Shown here piece after piece: positions 33,419 through 43,150 of a stretch of DNA of 45,715 nt. The stretch is from the NCBI GenBank assembly GCA_003614735.1, contig KZ992477.1, positions 1 to 45,715 of the forward strand. The letters run 5' to 3'. This DNA comes from Thamnocephalis sphaerospora (taxonomy: Eukaryota > Zoopagomycota > Zoopagomycetes > Zoopagales > Sigmoideomycetaceae). A program made the position numbers and the translations under genes. The first letter of the stretch is position 1; each line of letters begins with the position of its first letter. Under the pieces are notes generated by a model. It had not been told where the DNA came from. It searched no databases and saw nothing but the letters and a program-made list of their open reading frames with translations.

Positions 33419-35590
33419 AGAGGAAGGAGTGCGCATACGCATGTACGTGTGTATGTGGGTGGGCGCATGTGGACGTCGGTCTCTGCGTTGGCAGTGCGCG
33501 TGTACGGGTAGGCACATGTTGTGAAGTGCGTTGCGCTTGTTTCTGGCTGCGCGTTCACAGTCGCGACATGTCACTGCCGCGGCAGTTGCGCGCGCACGCA
33601 AGTAGCAACACCGTGCTGCTGGTGCTTGTCTGATCACCACCCAAAACATACCAGGCGAGCTTATACCTACGCACACGTCAGCGTCCATCACCTCACCTGC
33701 CGCACGTACATGCGCTCCTGCACGGATGAGGCGCAATGGCTGTTTCAGCTGGCGGTCTAAACTCTCCGAAGCCGTCACTGGCACATGCTCGGTGCGGTGG
33801 CTGCTGCCCAGCGCCCCGTGCACGTCTACATTGGCTCTGACACTCGTCAGACACATGCACCCCGTCTTATCAGCCAGCCACACTCATACACACACTCGGT
33901 CCATCCTGCCGTTGGCCTGCTCACATTTACGCCGCCGAGATTGGCTAGGCATACAGGCGTACACATGAACACAAGCACCCTTGTTCGCTTGGTTCCTTTT
34001 GTGCGCGTGTATGTGCGTATGTGGGTGTACGCTGATGGATGGATGGGTGCACACACACACACACACGCGCGTGTGTGTATGGCTATGATGGCAGCTGTGA
34101 CGGCCACCGGCGCCTTCGCTACCTTTGGTCATGGTCGGCTTTATTTTCGTTCGTTCATCGCAGTGGCGCGCTGCGTGTCGGTGCCCCGTCGCCATTGGCC
34201 CCTTGGTCCATCGGCCTGCTTTTCCTCTTTTGCGCCGTCATCAAATGCACCCACACGTTATCCTCGGCGCTGCTATCGTCGCTATCGTCGCTGTCGCCAT
34301 TCCTGCGCCTGGTCGGCCGATGATGGTGCTGATGCTGCTGGTAATGTCGATGGCTTTGGTCAAATTGACTGGCACGACGACTGCGGCTGCGGCCACCGTC
34401 GTTACTGCTGTTACTGCTGCTGTTATTGCTGCTGTTGCTGCCGCTGCTGTCGTGGCTGTCCTTGTCCACACACACACACACACACCCATCCTTGTGGCGA
34501 TGGGCGCGTCCAATTGGCTTCTTGCCAAAGAACGCGTAGGCGTCTTCGCACTCTCTAGGACACGACCTACTCTGGCACGCATAGGCAACACGGCAGGGCG
34601 CAGCCACTCGCCCGCAGCGTAGTGCTTGTTAAATCCTCTGCAGGCGTTTTTTTGGCTACGCGCTCGGTTCAACGCTTTCTTCTTTTCGACTACTTATCCT
34701 CGCTGCGTCTACCTGCTCCCGCTCACGCTTATCGCTCGTTTTCGCTTGTCAACTCTCTCTGTCTTTATCGCTCGCTCTCCTTTCTTCCATCGTCCACGCT
34801 CCATCATACCTCCAGCTTGTCCATCGGTTGGCTTTTGCGAGCTGGCTGATGGCGGTGTTGCTGTTCTAGTTCAGCTTTAACCACGGTTCCGCTCCTCTTC
34901 TCTCCTTTCTCTTTCGTTTCCTCTTGTCCTTTACTCTCTTGCCGCCTCGCTTCGCCCGTCGCCACACTTTCTGCCTCTTTTCCTCTCTTTCGCGCCCCCT
35001 CGCCTCTTCACGCTCGGCGTTTGGCGGTATTGGTGCCACATAGCGTTCGCATCGGCTACCTCATAGCCTGCGATAGCATCGCCTTGCGTTTCCCTGGCCT
35101 GGCTACCTTTCTCGTAGCGTGCGTGCAACCCCTTTTGAGCACCGCTCCTGGCCCATCCGCACGTCCTGCTGTCGTGTTCCACTTTTGGCGGTAACTGGCA
35201 CTCTACGTTGGCTGGCCTGTCCTACGCTTTGGTACATACGCACATACCGGAGTACATACGCACGCATCGACATCCGCACGCGCGCGCCGTCTCCGTAGCC
35301 AGCGCCCTCTTCCGGCAGCGATTTCTTCCTTGAGCACGCGGCAACCCTACCTGCTTGGTGTGGTAGCACGCACGCTGCAGTCTCGCTTCACCCTGCTCCT
35401 CACGTCCTACTCCGCTCTCGTCCTCCTCCCTCCCTCTCGGCCTCCCTTTGCTGCGCCTACCTGCTTGCTTGTTTGATGTATATACTCTTTCGGCTGCGCG
35501 CTACGCATTGACACGGTCGCCGCTAGTGTATATACATTTCACATATATATATACGTGGGCGTTATATACGTTGGCCTTTTCTGCATCCTC

Positions 35591-35690
35591 CACACACACA
35601 CACACACACACACACACCTCCCTCACCCATCTTTCACTTGGTCCCACCCTACTTCCTTGCCAGCCTACCACACACACACACACACACACA
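35591..35690. repeat. paired (CA)13 and (CA)11 microsatellites
   Basis: Two perfect CA tracts, 35591-35616 and 35669-35690, separated by about 50 pyrimidine-rich bases, 350-450 bp upstream of the zinc-finger exon. Confidence 0.9.
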
Positions 35691-36029
35691 CCCATCCCAA
35701 TTGACTTGTGTGGCTACCCTTTTATTGCCACTGTGCTGAGCGTGCCTACATTGTATGCACCTCGTTTGCGCGCGCGTGTGGTGTGTCTGTGCATGGGCTC
35801 CGCGTTCCCGGTTTTCGTGACCACTATATATTCAAACTCCGCGCGCTTGTGATCCTCACCTTCATCCTTTCCTACTTTCTTTGCTTCTGCGCCTCCATCA
35901 TCGGTGCTGCGCCATCCGCACCCATTGTCCTGTCGTGCCCCAAAGACGGCCAGCGCGCGCACCGCGTGTATCTACATTTGTACGCACCCGCAGATCCGTC
36001 CGTTGCTCACCGTGCCCTCGACGCTGTCC

Positions 36030-38000
36030 ATGCCGTGTACCATGCTGTCGTCGCAGGCAAAGCGCTACCGCTGCGACCAGTGCGGCATGCTCTTCAGCCG
36101 GCTGCACAACCTTAAAACGCACCGGCTCATCCACTTTGACATCCGACCCTACGAGTGTGGCCAGTGCACGCACCGTTTCCGTCGCAAGCACGATCTGGAA
36201 CGCCATCTGGTCGCCCACGCCGGCCTCAAGCCATATGTGTGCGTCGCCTGCGGTAAGGGCTTCACGCGCATGGACGCGCTCAACAAGCACTATCGGGCGG
36301 AGCCGCAGTGCATGGATGAGATGGAGCGTTTGCGAGGCCAGGGGGCGCTGCGCACCACCGCGGTTGCGCGACAGGTCAAGACGACGCTTGGCCGTCTGCA
36401 TGGCCGTGTCAACGGCGAGCCAGTCGACGGTGGCGCGGCCAGCGGTACACTGTCGGCTGCAGTCGAGGCTGGTGTTACCGGTCCGGCGACGACATGCATC
36501 CCGGGCGACACTGGTGTACCCAGCGTTGCGACCGACGCCTCCGTCGACTGGCCTGCCAGCCATGAGCGCGCCGATGGCTTGCCTGTCCGTGTTCCGGTGC
36601 CGCCCTCAACGCTGCCAGCATCGGCCGCACTGGCAGCCCCCGCAACGTCCGAGCTGCCTGCACCGCTGCCGTCCGCAGCGAGCATGGTGGCACCAGGGTC
36701 GTACGCGTCGCCTCCACGCCCGCTTTTGCCCTCGTCGGCGCTGCAGCCGCCGCCACCCGCCGCGGGCAGCATGAACGCCGGCTCGCCCACGCTGCCCGTG
36801 AGCTTGCCGCCAATCAGTACGTTTGATTTTCCGCGGTTTGCGCCTGTGGCGGTGGACGTGGCTTCGCGCGCAACTGCAGGCCAGGCGCATCCAGTGCTGC
36901 CGCCGCCGCCGCCGCCACCGGCGCAAACCCACTATTCCGCAGCGCATTCGCCGTCCGGCAGCCCTTGTATGCCCATGACAGTGTGCGCCGGCCATCCTGC
37001 GGAGACCACGCCCGGCCTACACAGCAACAGCATGTCGCCGTCGCCGTTCCCGCAGGCCAGCTCGCTGCCAACGCCAACCTCATCGGTGCGCTTTGGCCTG
37101 CGCACGGCGACCATGTCTGCGTCGCCATCGGCTGCGCAGCATCCGTTTGCGGAGCATGCGGACCTTGGCACGGCGCCACCGTCGTACAGCGTTTCGCCAA
37201 TGGCACCGTCGCCGCCACATCCCTGTGCACAGTGGCATGCCACCACCACGCGCCAGCTGCCACAGCCCTATCCGCCGCCGCGCCAGCCAGAATCGCCAGT
37301 GTCGCCCATGCGCAGCCCCTTTGATCGGCCCAGCATGCTGCTAGCCGGCAATCACGTGGCATCCCGGTCCTATCTGCCTCCGCCATCGGCTGCGACGGTG
37401 ACGGCCGTGCCGTCCATCGCCTACCCGGGGCCGCATGCCAGCCAGCCGAGTGCCGCCATCGACCATCGTTACGCTGGCCAATGCGCCCAGCCCGGCTGCA
37501 CCGACTGCACAAGCATCTCCGCGCCGCGTACCCCTAGATTCTCTCCGCGCCTGCCAACACCGCTGCAGACGTTGCACGTCTCACAAACGCACCACGAGCA
37601 CAGCAGCAGCATGATCCGCAAACTGGATGACCTGCAGCTCCCCGAGTCGGTCACCATCATGGATGCCAAACGTCGTTGCTCGCCCAGCAACGTGTGGCCG
37701 GCCGACTGCCCGCCGCCTCAGGCCGAGGTAAGCGACCGATTGTGGAACGGGTGCGTCACAGAGCAACCAGCTCACCACGCATTCTCGAAACGCGTCCTGC
37801 AGCCGACCTGGAGCCGGCCGACGCCCGGTCCAGACACGCAGATGACCGTACCGGCTGGCTGGTCCCTGCCCACTCCGTCGACGGCACTGCGCGCCGGCGA
37901 ACACACCGAGTCGATGCCCATGTCGACGATGGCCGCCGCACAAGTGATGGTCGACTGGGCCAAGGGTCAAGGTCGCGAGACCCACGTTAGCATCGCCTAA
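36030..38000 (+). CDS. C2H2 zinc-finger transcription factor
   Basis: The frame from ATG 36030 gives 656 residues; if an upstream exon is spliced in, coding starts at 36057 after a CAG acceptor. Three fingers lie at about residues 13-100. YRCDQCGMLFSRLHNLKTH and YECGQCTHRFRRKHDLERH are canonical C-x2-C-x12-H-x3-H. The third, YVCVACGKGFTRMDALNKHY, ends H-x6-C (C2HC), as in several fungal Krüppel-type regulators. The remaining 550 residues are Pro/Ser/Ala-rich and probably disordered activation sequence. Near the end a GAG|GTAAGC donor (37728) and CTGCAG acceptor (37802) bound a 75-bp segment without stop that is a multiple of three; it may be a retained or optional intron. It should bind DNA in the nucleus. 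The target genes are unknown. Confidence 0.8.
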   Translation: MPCTMLSSQAKRYRCDQCGMLFSRLHNLKTHRLIHFDIRPYECGQCTHRFRRKHDLERHLVAHAGLKPYVCVACGKGFTRMDALNKHYRAEPQCMDEMERLRGQGALRTTAVARQVKTTLGRLHGRVNGEPVDGGAASGTLSAAVEAGVTGPATTCIPGDTGVPSVATDASVDWPASHERADGLPVRVPVPPSTLPASAALAAPATSELPAPLPSAASMVAPGSYASPPRPLLPSSALQPPPPAAGSMNAGSPTLPVSLPPISTFDFPRFAPVAVDVASRATAGQAHPVLPPPPPPPAQTHYSAAHSPSGSPCMPMTVCAGHPAETTPGLHSNSMSPSPFPQASSLPTPTSSVRFGLRTATMSASPSAAQHPFAEHADLGTAPPSYSVSPMAPSPPHPCAQWHATTTRQLPQPYPPPRQPESPVSPMRSPFDRPSMLLAGNHVASRSYLPPPSAATVTAVPSIAYPGPHASQPSAAIDHRYAGQCAQPGCTDCTSISAPRTPRFSPRLPTPLQTLHVSQTHHEHSSSMIRKLDDLQLPESVTIMDAKRRCSPSNVWPADCPPPQAEVSDRLWNGCVTEQPAHHAFSKRVLQPTWSRPTPGPDTQMTVPAGWSLPTPSTALRAGEHTESMPMSTMAAAQVMVDWAKGQGRETHVSIA

Positions 38001-39475
38001 TACTACTACATGCCTGCATGTCAGTGCTCTTGCCAAGACGCGCCCCGTATGCGCGCGTCTCTCCTCCGCTATCCCGCTGGTGCCGGCAACTACATGCTCT
38101 CCTCACCTTTCCGCCCCGGCTTTTTGTCTCCTTGCATTGCTCAACGGCTGCGATGCTCTTTTTCTTTGGTCTGGCGCCCGCCCTTTGTACGTGCCCTATC
38201 CCCGCCTCCTTTTCCTCCACCTTGTCTGCCCATCTCGGCGCATGCTATCCCGCGCGTGGTGGTGGTGGCACTGCCCAGCTAGTTCTGGCTGCCATGGCCA
38301 TCCGCGGCGCTCCTGCTGGCCAAACTATTACCGGCTGTAATTGCCAGGAGATGCTTCTTGGTAAGCCGCGCCACAGGTTGGATACGCGCAAGTCAAGCGT
38401 ACAGGACTCGCCGGCGGCGCCGGTTCAAGATGCCGTACACCACCTAGAAGCCAGTCCAATGCGGATCGAGCCGCACGCTACGCCGAGCGCTTCCTCTTCT
38501 CTGTCTCGCACTTTCTCCGCGCCGGCAAGTGCACAGGATCGCGAGCGACACCTGCCGTTTTTTGTTTGCGGCCCAACGTCAGCTTTCTTGTCCGTGCATC
38601 TTCCGTTCTGCGCGTTTGGCGGGCCCGCGTCTCTGCGCCGCCTTTGCACGACGATCCCTTCACGGAACGTCGGCGCACGCAGTCCGTCGCCTGTGCAGCA
38701 TTTTTCTCGTGCAGGCTGCAGGCGCTGCCGCAGCCCACCACCGCTAGCGGCCGCACACGCGTGGCCAGTTCCGCGCTCATCTGCCTCTCTTCTCCTGCCA
38801 ACTGCTGTTTTGTGTTTCCTCGTCTTTCCGTTTTGCTTGATTTCATCTCTTTTTGCGTGCACACTTTCTTTCATGTTACGCACCGTTGGCTGACAAGACG
38901 TCTCTCTTCTCTCGCTCCTCCTTGCTTGCACTCTTACTCCCCCGCTCGTTCCGTGCTCTGTCCTGTTGATGTCTTGTCTTGCTGTTTTCCGTTTTCCGTG
39001 GCTGCTTGAGCTGGACCCCATGTCTGTTCATGTGCCGCTGCACCACCACATCCGCTCCTGCTGCACGTATGCTTGCTTGCACGTCCTCGAGCTTGTGCAA
39101 AATTACTGTCGCCCTCAACGACCCGACGTGCGTGTCTGCCTTTTCTTGCGCAGACATGCCCTTTTGTACTGGCGTCACTGCTGTTTCTGGTTTTGCTGTC
39201 ACCTGCCAATTTGCTCTCTTACATGCCCCTTTATATGCTTCCCCTTTACGTTCTAGTAATACCTCATGCCCTGCCATTACTTCATATGCTGCCTCTGCGC
39301 GCACTTCAATCGTTCTCTCATCGCTCCACCGCACTTGTTCATGGCTTACCGCGCCTATCTGCTTACCGCCCAGCACCTATTACGGCATATACACATGCGT
39401 CTATGGAGAAACAACGCCGCTGTTTTATACTTTATTCAAAGCAATTTGGGGAATGTTGGCGCAGTGGGGCCATCC
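38001..39475. other. pyrimidine-rich stretch between convergent genes
   Basis: This lies between the ends of the zinc-finger gene (+) and JMJD6 (-). The + strand is C/T-rich up to about 39.3 kb, so long open frames on both strands (38018-38893 on +, 38425-39021 on -) are low-complexity. A short + piece at about 38292-38360 (MAIRGAPAGQTITGCNCQEM before a GGTAAGCC donor) could be a first exon, but no second exon was found. Tails of both genes should end here. Confidence 0.45.
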
Positions 39476-41581
39476 TTACCGACGCCGAGTCTGGCGGCAT
39501 CGGTAGCATTTGCAGCCAGGTCGACCGAGCTCATACGCCGCTGAGCGTCTCTCTATCAACGAGGCACTTGCGTGTGCTACAGCAAGCGTAATCTGTGCTG
39601 CATCGATGCTCGCTGATGTAGCTGCTCTATGTGTGGACGAGTGGCCAGCGAGATCAAGACGTGTACGCTTTGCCTCTCCTCCCATCGCCTGCCGCTGTAA
39701 TAACGATACGGAAGAGTATGACGGAGAGGATGTCGTCGATGAGATGGTCGATGTGCACGAACTAGCGCTGCTGCCATTGCCGCATAGACCTCCACGTGTC
39801 ACGCTTCCCGTGTCATCGTCATCATGGTGGCCTGGCCGACCCGATGGCTGCTCTTCATCGGTGTTGCTGCTGCTACTGCTGCTGCTGCTGCTGCTAGTAC
39901 TGTCGGATCCACTGCTTGGCGGTAGCTGCGGCACTGTCTTTAGCTTCTCCAGACGCATCTCAAGCCCTTCATACCAGATTGATGTGCCGTCGGTGCCGTG
40001 TGTTGCCATACGATGGATTTCGCGTACGAGGCGAGCGGCCATGCGCGGTCGACTGTTTCGCGCACGCAAGTACACATAGTCCAGATTGGTGGACGAGCAA
40101 AAGTTTTGCGTCACAGCGACCGTGAGATCTACGCGGCAAACCGTGAGTTGCACTGGCAAAGTCGATGGGCGTCGCTACTCACCTAGATTCATCACCACGT
40201 GTGCCCAGCCGCCTGGCACGAATACCGTTTCGCCTGGCCGCTGCAGCATCTCCACCATGCCATAATGCTCGCCGACCGTCACGCCGTTCTGGCCAGGGAG
40301 TGCCGCTGTAAATCGCGGATACACATGGGTGAACCATGCGACTGCCTCATGGTCATACGGTTTCATCGGCGGATCGTAGAGCTCCTTTGGCGTCTGCGGC
40401 GGAAACATCACCCAGCTGCATGTGCACCCGATGTTAACGGGTGTCTATAGGCAGCGCGCATTACCGCTACAGCCCCTCACCGCTTATGTCCGGAAAGGAG
40501 CGTATTCCATGCACTGGTGCCTGAAAATCGCATTCTGCATTAGTCTCCACGTCAAACTGGCAAATCTATCCGTCGTGTACACCTGGTGGGCGTGGAGGTG
40601 TAGCCGCTCAGTCACGTACCCAATGGATCAATGTGGATGCTGGCATCAAGGTAGAAGGCCGCTGGATGAGCACAGATGGTCCTTGGTCGCTATCGCCGCT
40701 GCTGCCAGACACTCACCCAGTCCCACTGCGTGCACCGCCCATCACAAACCAACGATAGGGAGGTCGGCGACTGCCAGTCAGCTTAAAAAGATCTTCCGAA
40801 AAGTACTCGAGCACCTTGTAGTCTTGCAAAAGATCACGCTTGGTCAGACGAGTGCGTGGATTGGCCTCGGCATCCTTGGCTGGCTCGCGAAAGGAGCTTT
40901 CGAAAATGTAGAGCGGGCTATCGTCCCTCTGTGCCTCCTCCGATGTCATATACCGCATAAAATACTTGAACTTGATCCGCACCGGATCGCCTTCGTCGTC
41001 TTCGCCCACTTTGAACGGACTGTCTGCAAAGTGCTTCAGCAGTCGCTGGCGTTACGGAAAACCGGTTTCGGCAGGTGAGCTGGCAGGTTGTGTGCTGACG
41101 CGACGTGCAAGTTACCTCGGGTGTCCAACGCTCTGCAGCTGGCCATTCACGCGTACAGCCAAGAATCGCAACCGGCAGGCCGGGCTGCTCATAGAGCCGA
41201 ACAAAGTCCTGCTTGCCTACGCGCGCGCAGTCGATGCGCGGAACACGGTCGACGCCCTCCGACGGCCAGTAATTGTTGGCGCAGTAATTCCACTTGCTCC
41301 AACCGTAAGCGTCCAGTTCTACACGCATGCATGCCGTCATTAGGTGTGCAACGAGCCGACGCCACGTGCCAGCGCTTATAGCTAGCTCTGCCGCCAGGCC
41401 TACCAGAGCGACATTTGACTTTAGTGCGAGCGATGCGCCGCTCACACCGGTACAGGTCGGTGCGCTTCCGCTTCTGATCGTTTTGGGGCGCGCTTTCACC
41501 GGACAGACTGGCGCCATTGCCGTTACTGTCGCCAAACGACCCTGCTAGAGTCAGCGTCGAGGTGGTGGTATGCGTTTTCAT
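39476..41581 (-). CDS. JMJD6: JMJD6-type JmjC dioxygenase
   Basis: Seven exons (41581-41404, 41318-41116, 41045-40717, 40639-40620, 40520-40481, 40415-40183, 40128-39476) encode 551 residues with consistent phases. Family signatures are DDSPLYIFESSF, RRPPYRWFVMGGARSGTG, the iron-binding HIDPLG (His239, Asp241), GTSAWNTLLSGHKRW, FPPQTPKEL, RPGETVFVPGGWAHVV (third ligand His329) and AVTQNFCSSTN. JMJD6 is a 2-oxoglutarate/Fe(II) oxygenase of the nucleus that hydroxylates lysines, for example in splicing factors. The C-terminal tail has a run of ten serines, as in animal JMJD6, and ends KCYRCRQTRRR. The 20-nt fourth exon encodes only the residues around the first two iron ligands. The N-terminus is about 60 residues of Thr/Ser/basic sequence. 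Its promoter is shared with BCP1, 178 bp away. Confidence 0.95.
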
Positions 41582-41759
41582 GTTGAGGCACGCGCAGGCT
41601 TATGCTGGAAGGAAGGCGTGGAGTGACCTCGTTTAGCCGGAATTTTGCCTATTAATGCAGCGGCTCTCAGCGCCCAATTATTGGTCCGCCGCCACCTGCC
41701 GTTTTTCTTCTTTATTGCCGCAGATCGCCTTCGCCGTGAATCAGTCACCGCATCGCAAC
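41582..41759. promoter_or_regulatory. 178-bp divergent promoter JMJD6 / BCP1
   Basis: Only 178 bp lie between the two start codons. The + side contains a pyrimidine-rich patch (TTTTTCTTCTTT at 41702-41713) and an AATTATTGG element at about 41677. No clear TATA box is seen for either direction. Confidence 0.6.
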
Positions 41760-42942
41760 ATGAGCAAGCGCAAACCTGAAGACCGATTGGAGGAGGATCT
41801 GCGGGGCGGCAACAGCTCTGACGCCATGTCGGATGCGGCCGATTCCATGGACGTGAGTGTGGTCACAGTGTTGGAGCGTTGGCCTGCGCTTACATGTCTG
41901 CATGCTGCAGGAGGACATGGCGGATCTGCAGGTGGACGAGAACGGCACGGTGAACGTGGAATTCGAGTTTTTTGACCCGCGCGAGGGCGACTTTCACACC
42001 GTCAAGCGCTTCCTTGCGCAGCTGTTTGGTCCAGACCAGGAACTGCTCGCATTGTCGGCGCTCACCGATATGGTAGTGGGCCAGAAGCTGCTGGGCACCT
42101 GCGTCAAGGTGGACGGTAGCGAATCGGACCCGTACGCGATTCTTACGGTGCTCAATTTGACCGAGCATGCGGCTCAGCCGCACGTCCACGGGCTGATTGA
42201 TTATCTGGTGGACCGTTGCCGCAAGAACCAGGCCGTGGTGGATGTGCTGAACGGAGCCCGCCAGCGCCAGCCCGGCGGCTGGAAGGACGTGGCGTTCTTG
42301 TTCAACGAGCGTCTGATCAACATGCCCGTGCAGGTAGTGCCGCCCATGTTCAAGATGCTTACTGAGGAAATCCAGTGGGCACTCGACGATGTAGGTGCAG
42401 GATGTCGATGCTGCCGCCCGCCAATGATATGCTGACCATGTGCATGGCGACGGACGCGTAGCATGAGCCGTACCAGTTTGAGTGGTATGCGCTCCTGTCC
42501 AAGACGTATCGTGAGGTGGCGCCGACAGCCGATGATGATATGCCAGACGCGCCGCTTCCCCAGGGAAAGAAAAAGAAGAACAAGGTAAGTGGGCGCCATC
42601 GGTGGGCCGTGAGGAATGCCGCTGACCCGACACATGTCATCTGCGCGCTTCAGAAAGAGCCGATCGTCTACCATTACCATGCCGAGGACGAGATTGTGGA
42701 TCAGGTGAGGCAGCGGTCGCGCGTCGGTCTATATGCCATCCGCAGTCCTGCTCATCATTCCTGCATTCCTGTAGTTTGCCGATATCAAGCAGGACTTTCA
42801 GTTCAGCAAGCCGCCTCCCGTGGCAGATGCGATGCGCGCGTTCCAGGAGAGCGGCATTGCACCTGCACGGCGCCTCTATCTGATCAGGCGGGAAAAGATG
42901 CCGGCACTCATGGCAGCGCTGGAAAAGGCGATCTGCGCATGA
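41760..42942 (+). CDS. BCP1: BCP1/BCCIP-family protein
   Basis: Five exons (41760-41852, 41911-42390, 42462-42584, 42654-42704, 42775-42942) give 304 residues, close to yeast Bcp1. Matching features are the acidic/basic start MSKRKPEDRLEEDL, VEFEFFDPREGDFHTVKRFL, VKVDGSESDPYAILTVLNL, ERLINMPVQVVPPMFKML, YQFEWYALLSKTYREV, a lysine-rich KGKKKKNK-like NLS within the third exon, VYHYHAEDEIVDQ and RRLYLIRREKMPAL. In yeast Bcp1 is a nuclear chaperone for ribosomal protein Rpl23 and helps nuclear export of the lipid kinase Mss4; the animal homologue BCCIP binds BRCA2. All introns are 58-71 bp, GT-AG, phase 0. It is tail to tail with SEC15, whose stop is 208 bp downstream. Confidence 0.94.
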
Positions 42943-43150
42943 TGATGGCCAGTGATTTGTGCACCACTATACTAAAGCATTTTGCATTCGCACATCCGCC
43001 ATCATTGCAGCGAGACAAAATTAGACGAGGCCTAAAGTCCAGTTTACTATACAACAGCGGAGCTTGCAATGTAGGCCATCCTTAGCGAAGCCTGCAGATG
43101 GCATGATAAATGAGCAACATCAGACATGGCGGCGGGCAAAACGAGGCAGC

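Larger units (their letters stand above)
30583..36029. other. 5.4-kb low-complexity stretch: giant intron or intergenic
   Basis: No gene on + is recognisable here. (CA)n blocks lie at 32795-32838, 34050-34067, 34467-34485, 35591-35616 and 35669-35690. A run of AAGC/GAGC tetramers (33380-33418) and pyrimidine-rich sequence (34.6-35.9 kb) complete it. On the minus strand scattered segments look coding. These are about 33780-33680 (SLDRQLKQPLRLIRAGAHV), 33005-32845 (LVWYSTRVYLAMLRPM and NLAFTVVWPFAMDCAHHM), 32150-32050 (LICLSALLARIGPMGADAF), 31890-31706 (AAVTALLYAGRPVFAYGPL, stop at 31706-31708) and 31030-30860 (KEICDVYKRVFEMAAVVLV). They may be exons of a minus-strand gene, possibly a fungal-type regulator, but I could not join them with proper splice sites. 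Confidence 0.35.

Noticed and set aside
38018-38893. Long + strand ORF (291 codons) after the zinc-finger gene
   Set aside because: It is pyrimidine-rich low-complexity sequence, begins without an ATG context and has no similarity pattern. The opposite strand is equally open.
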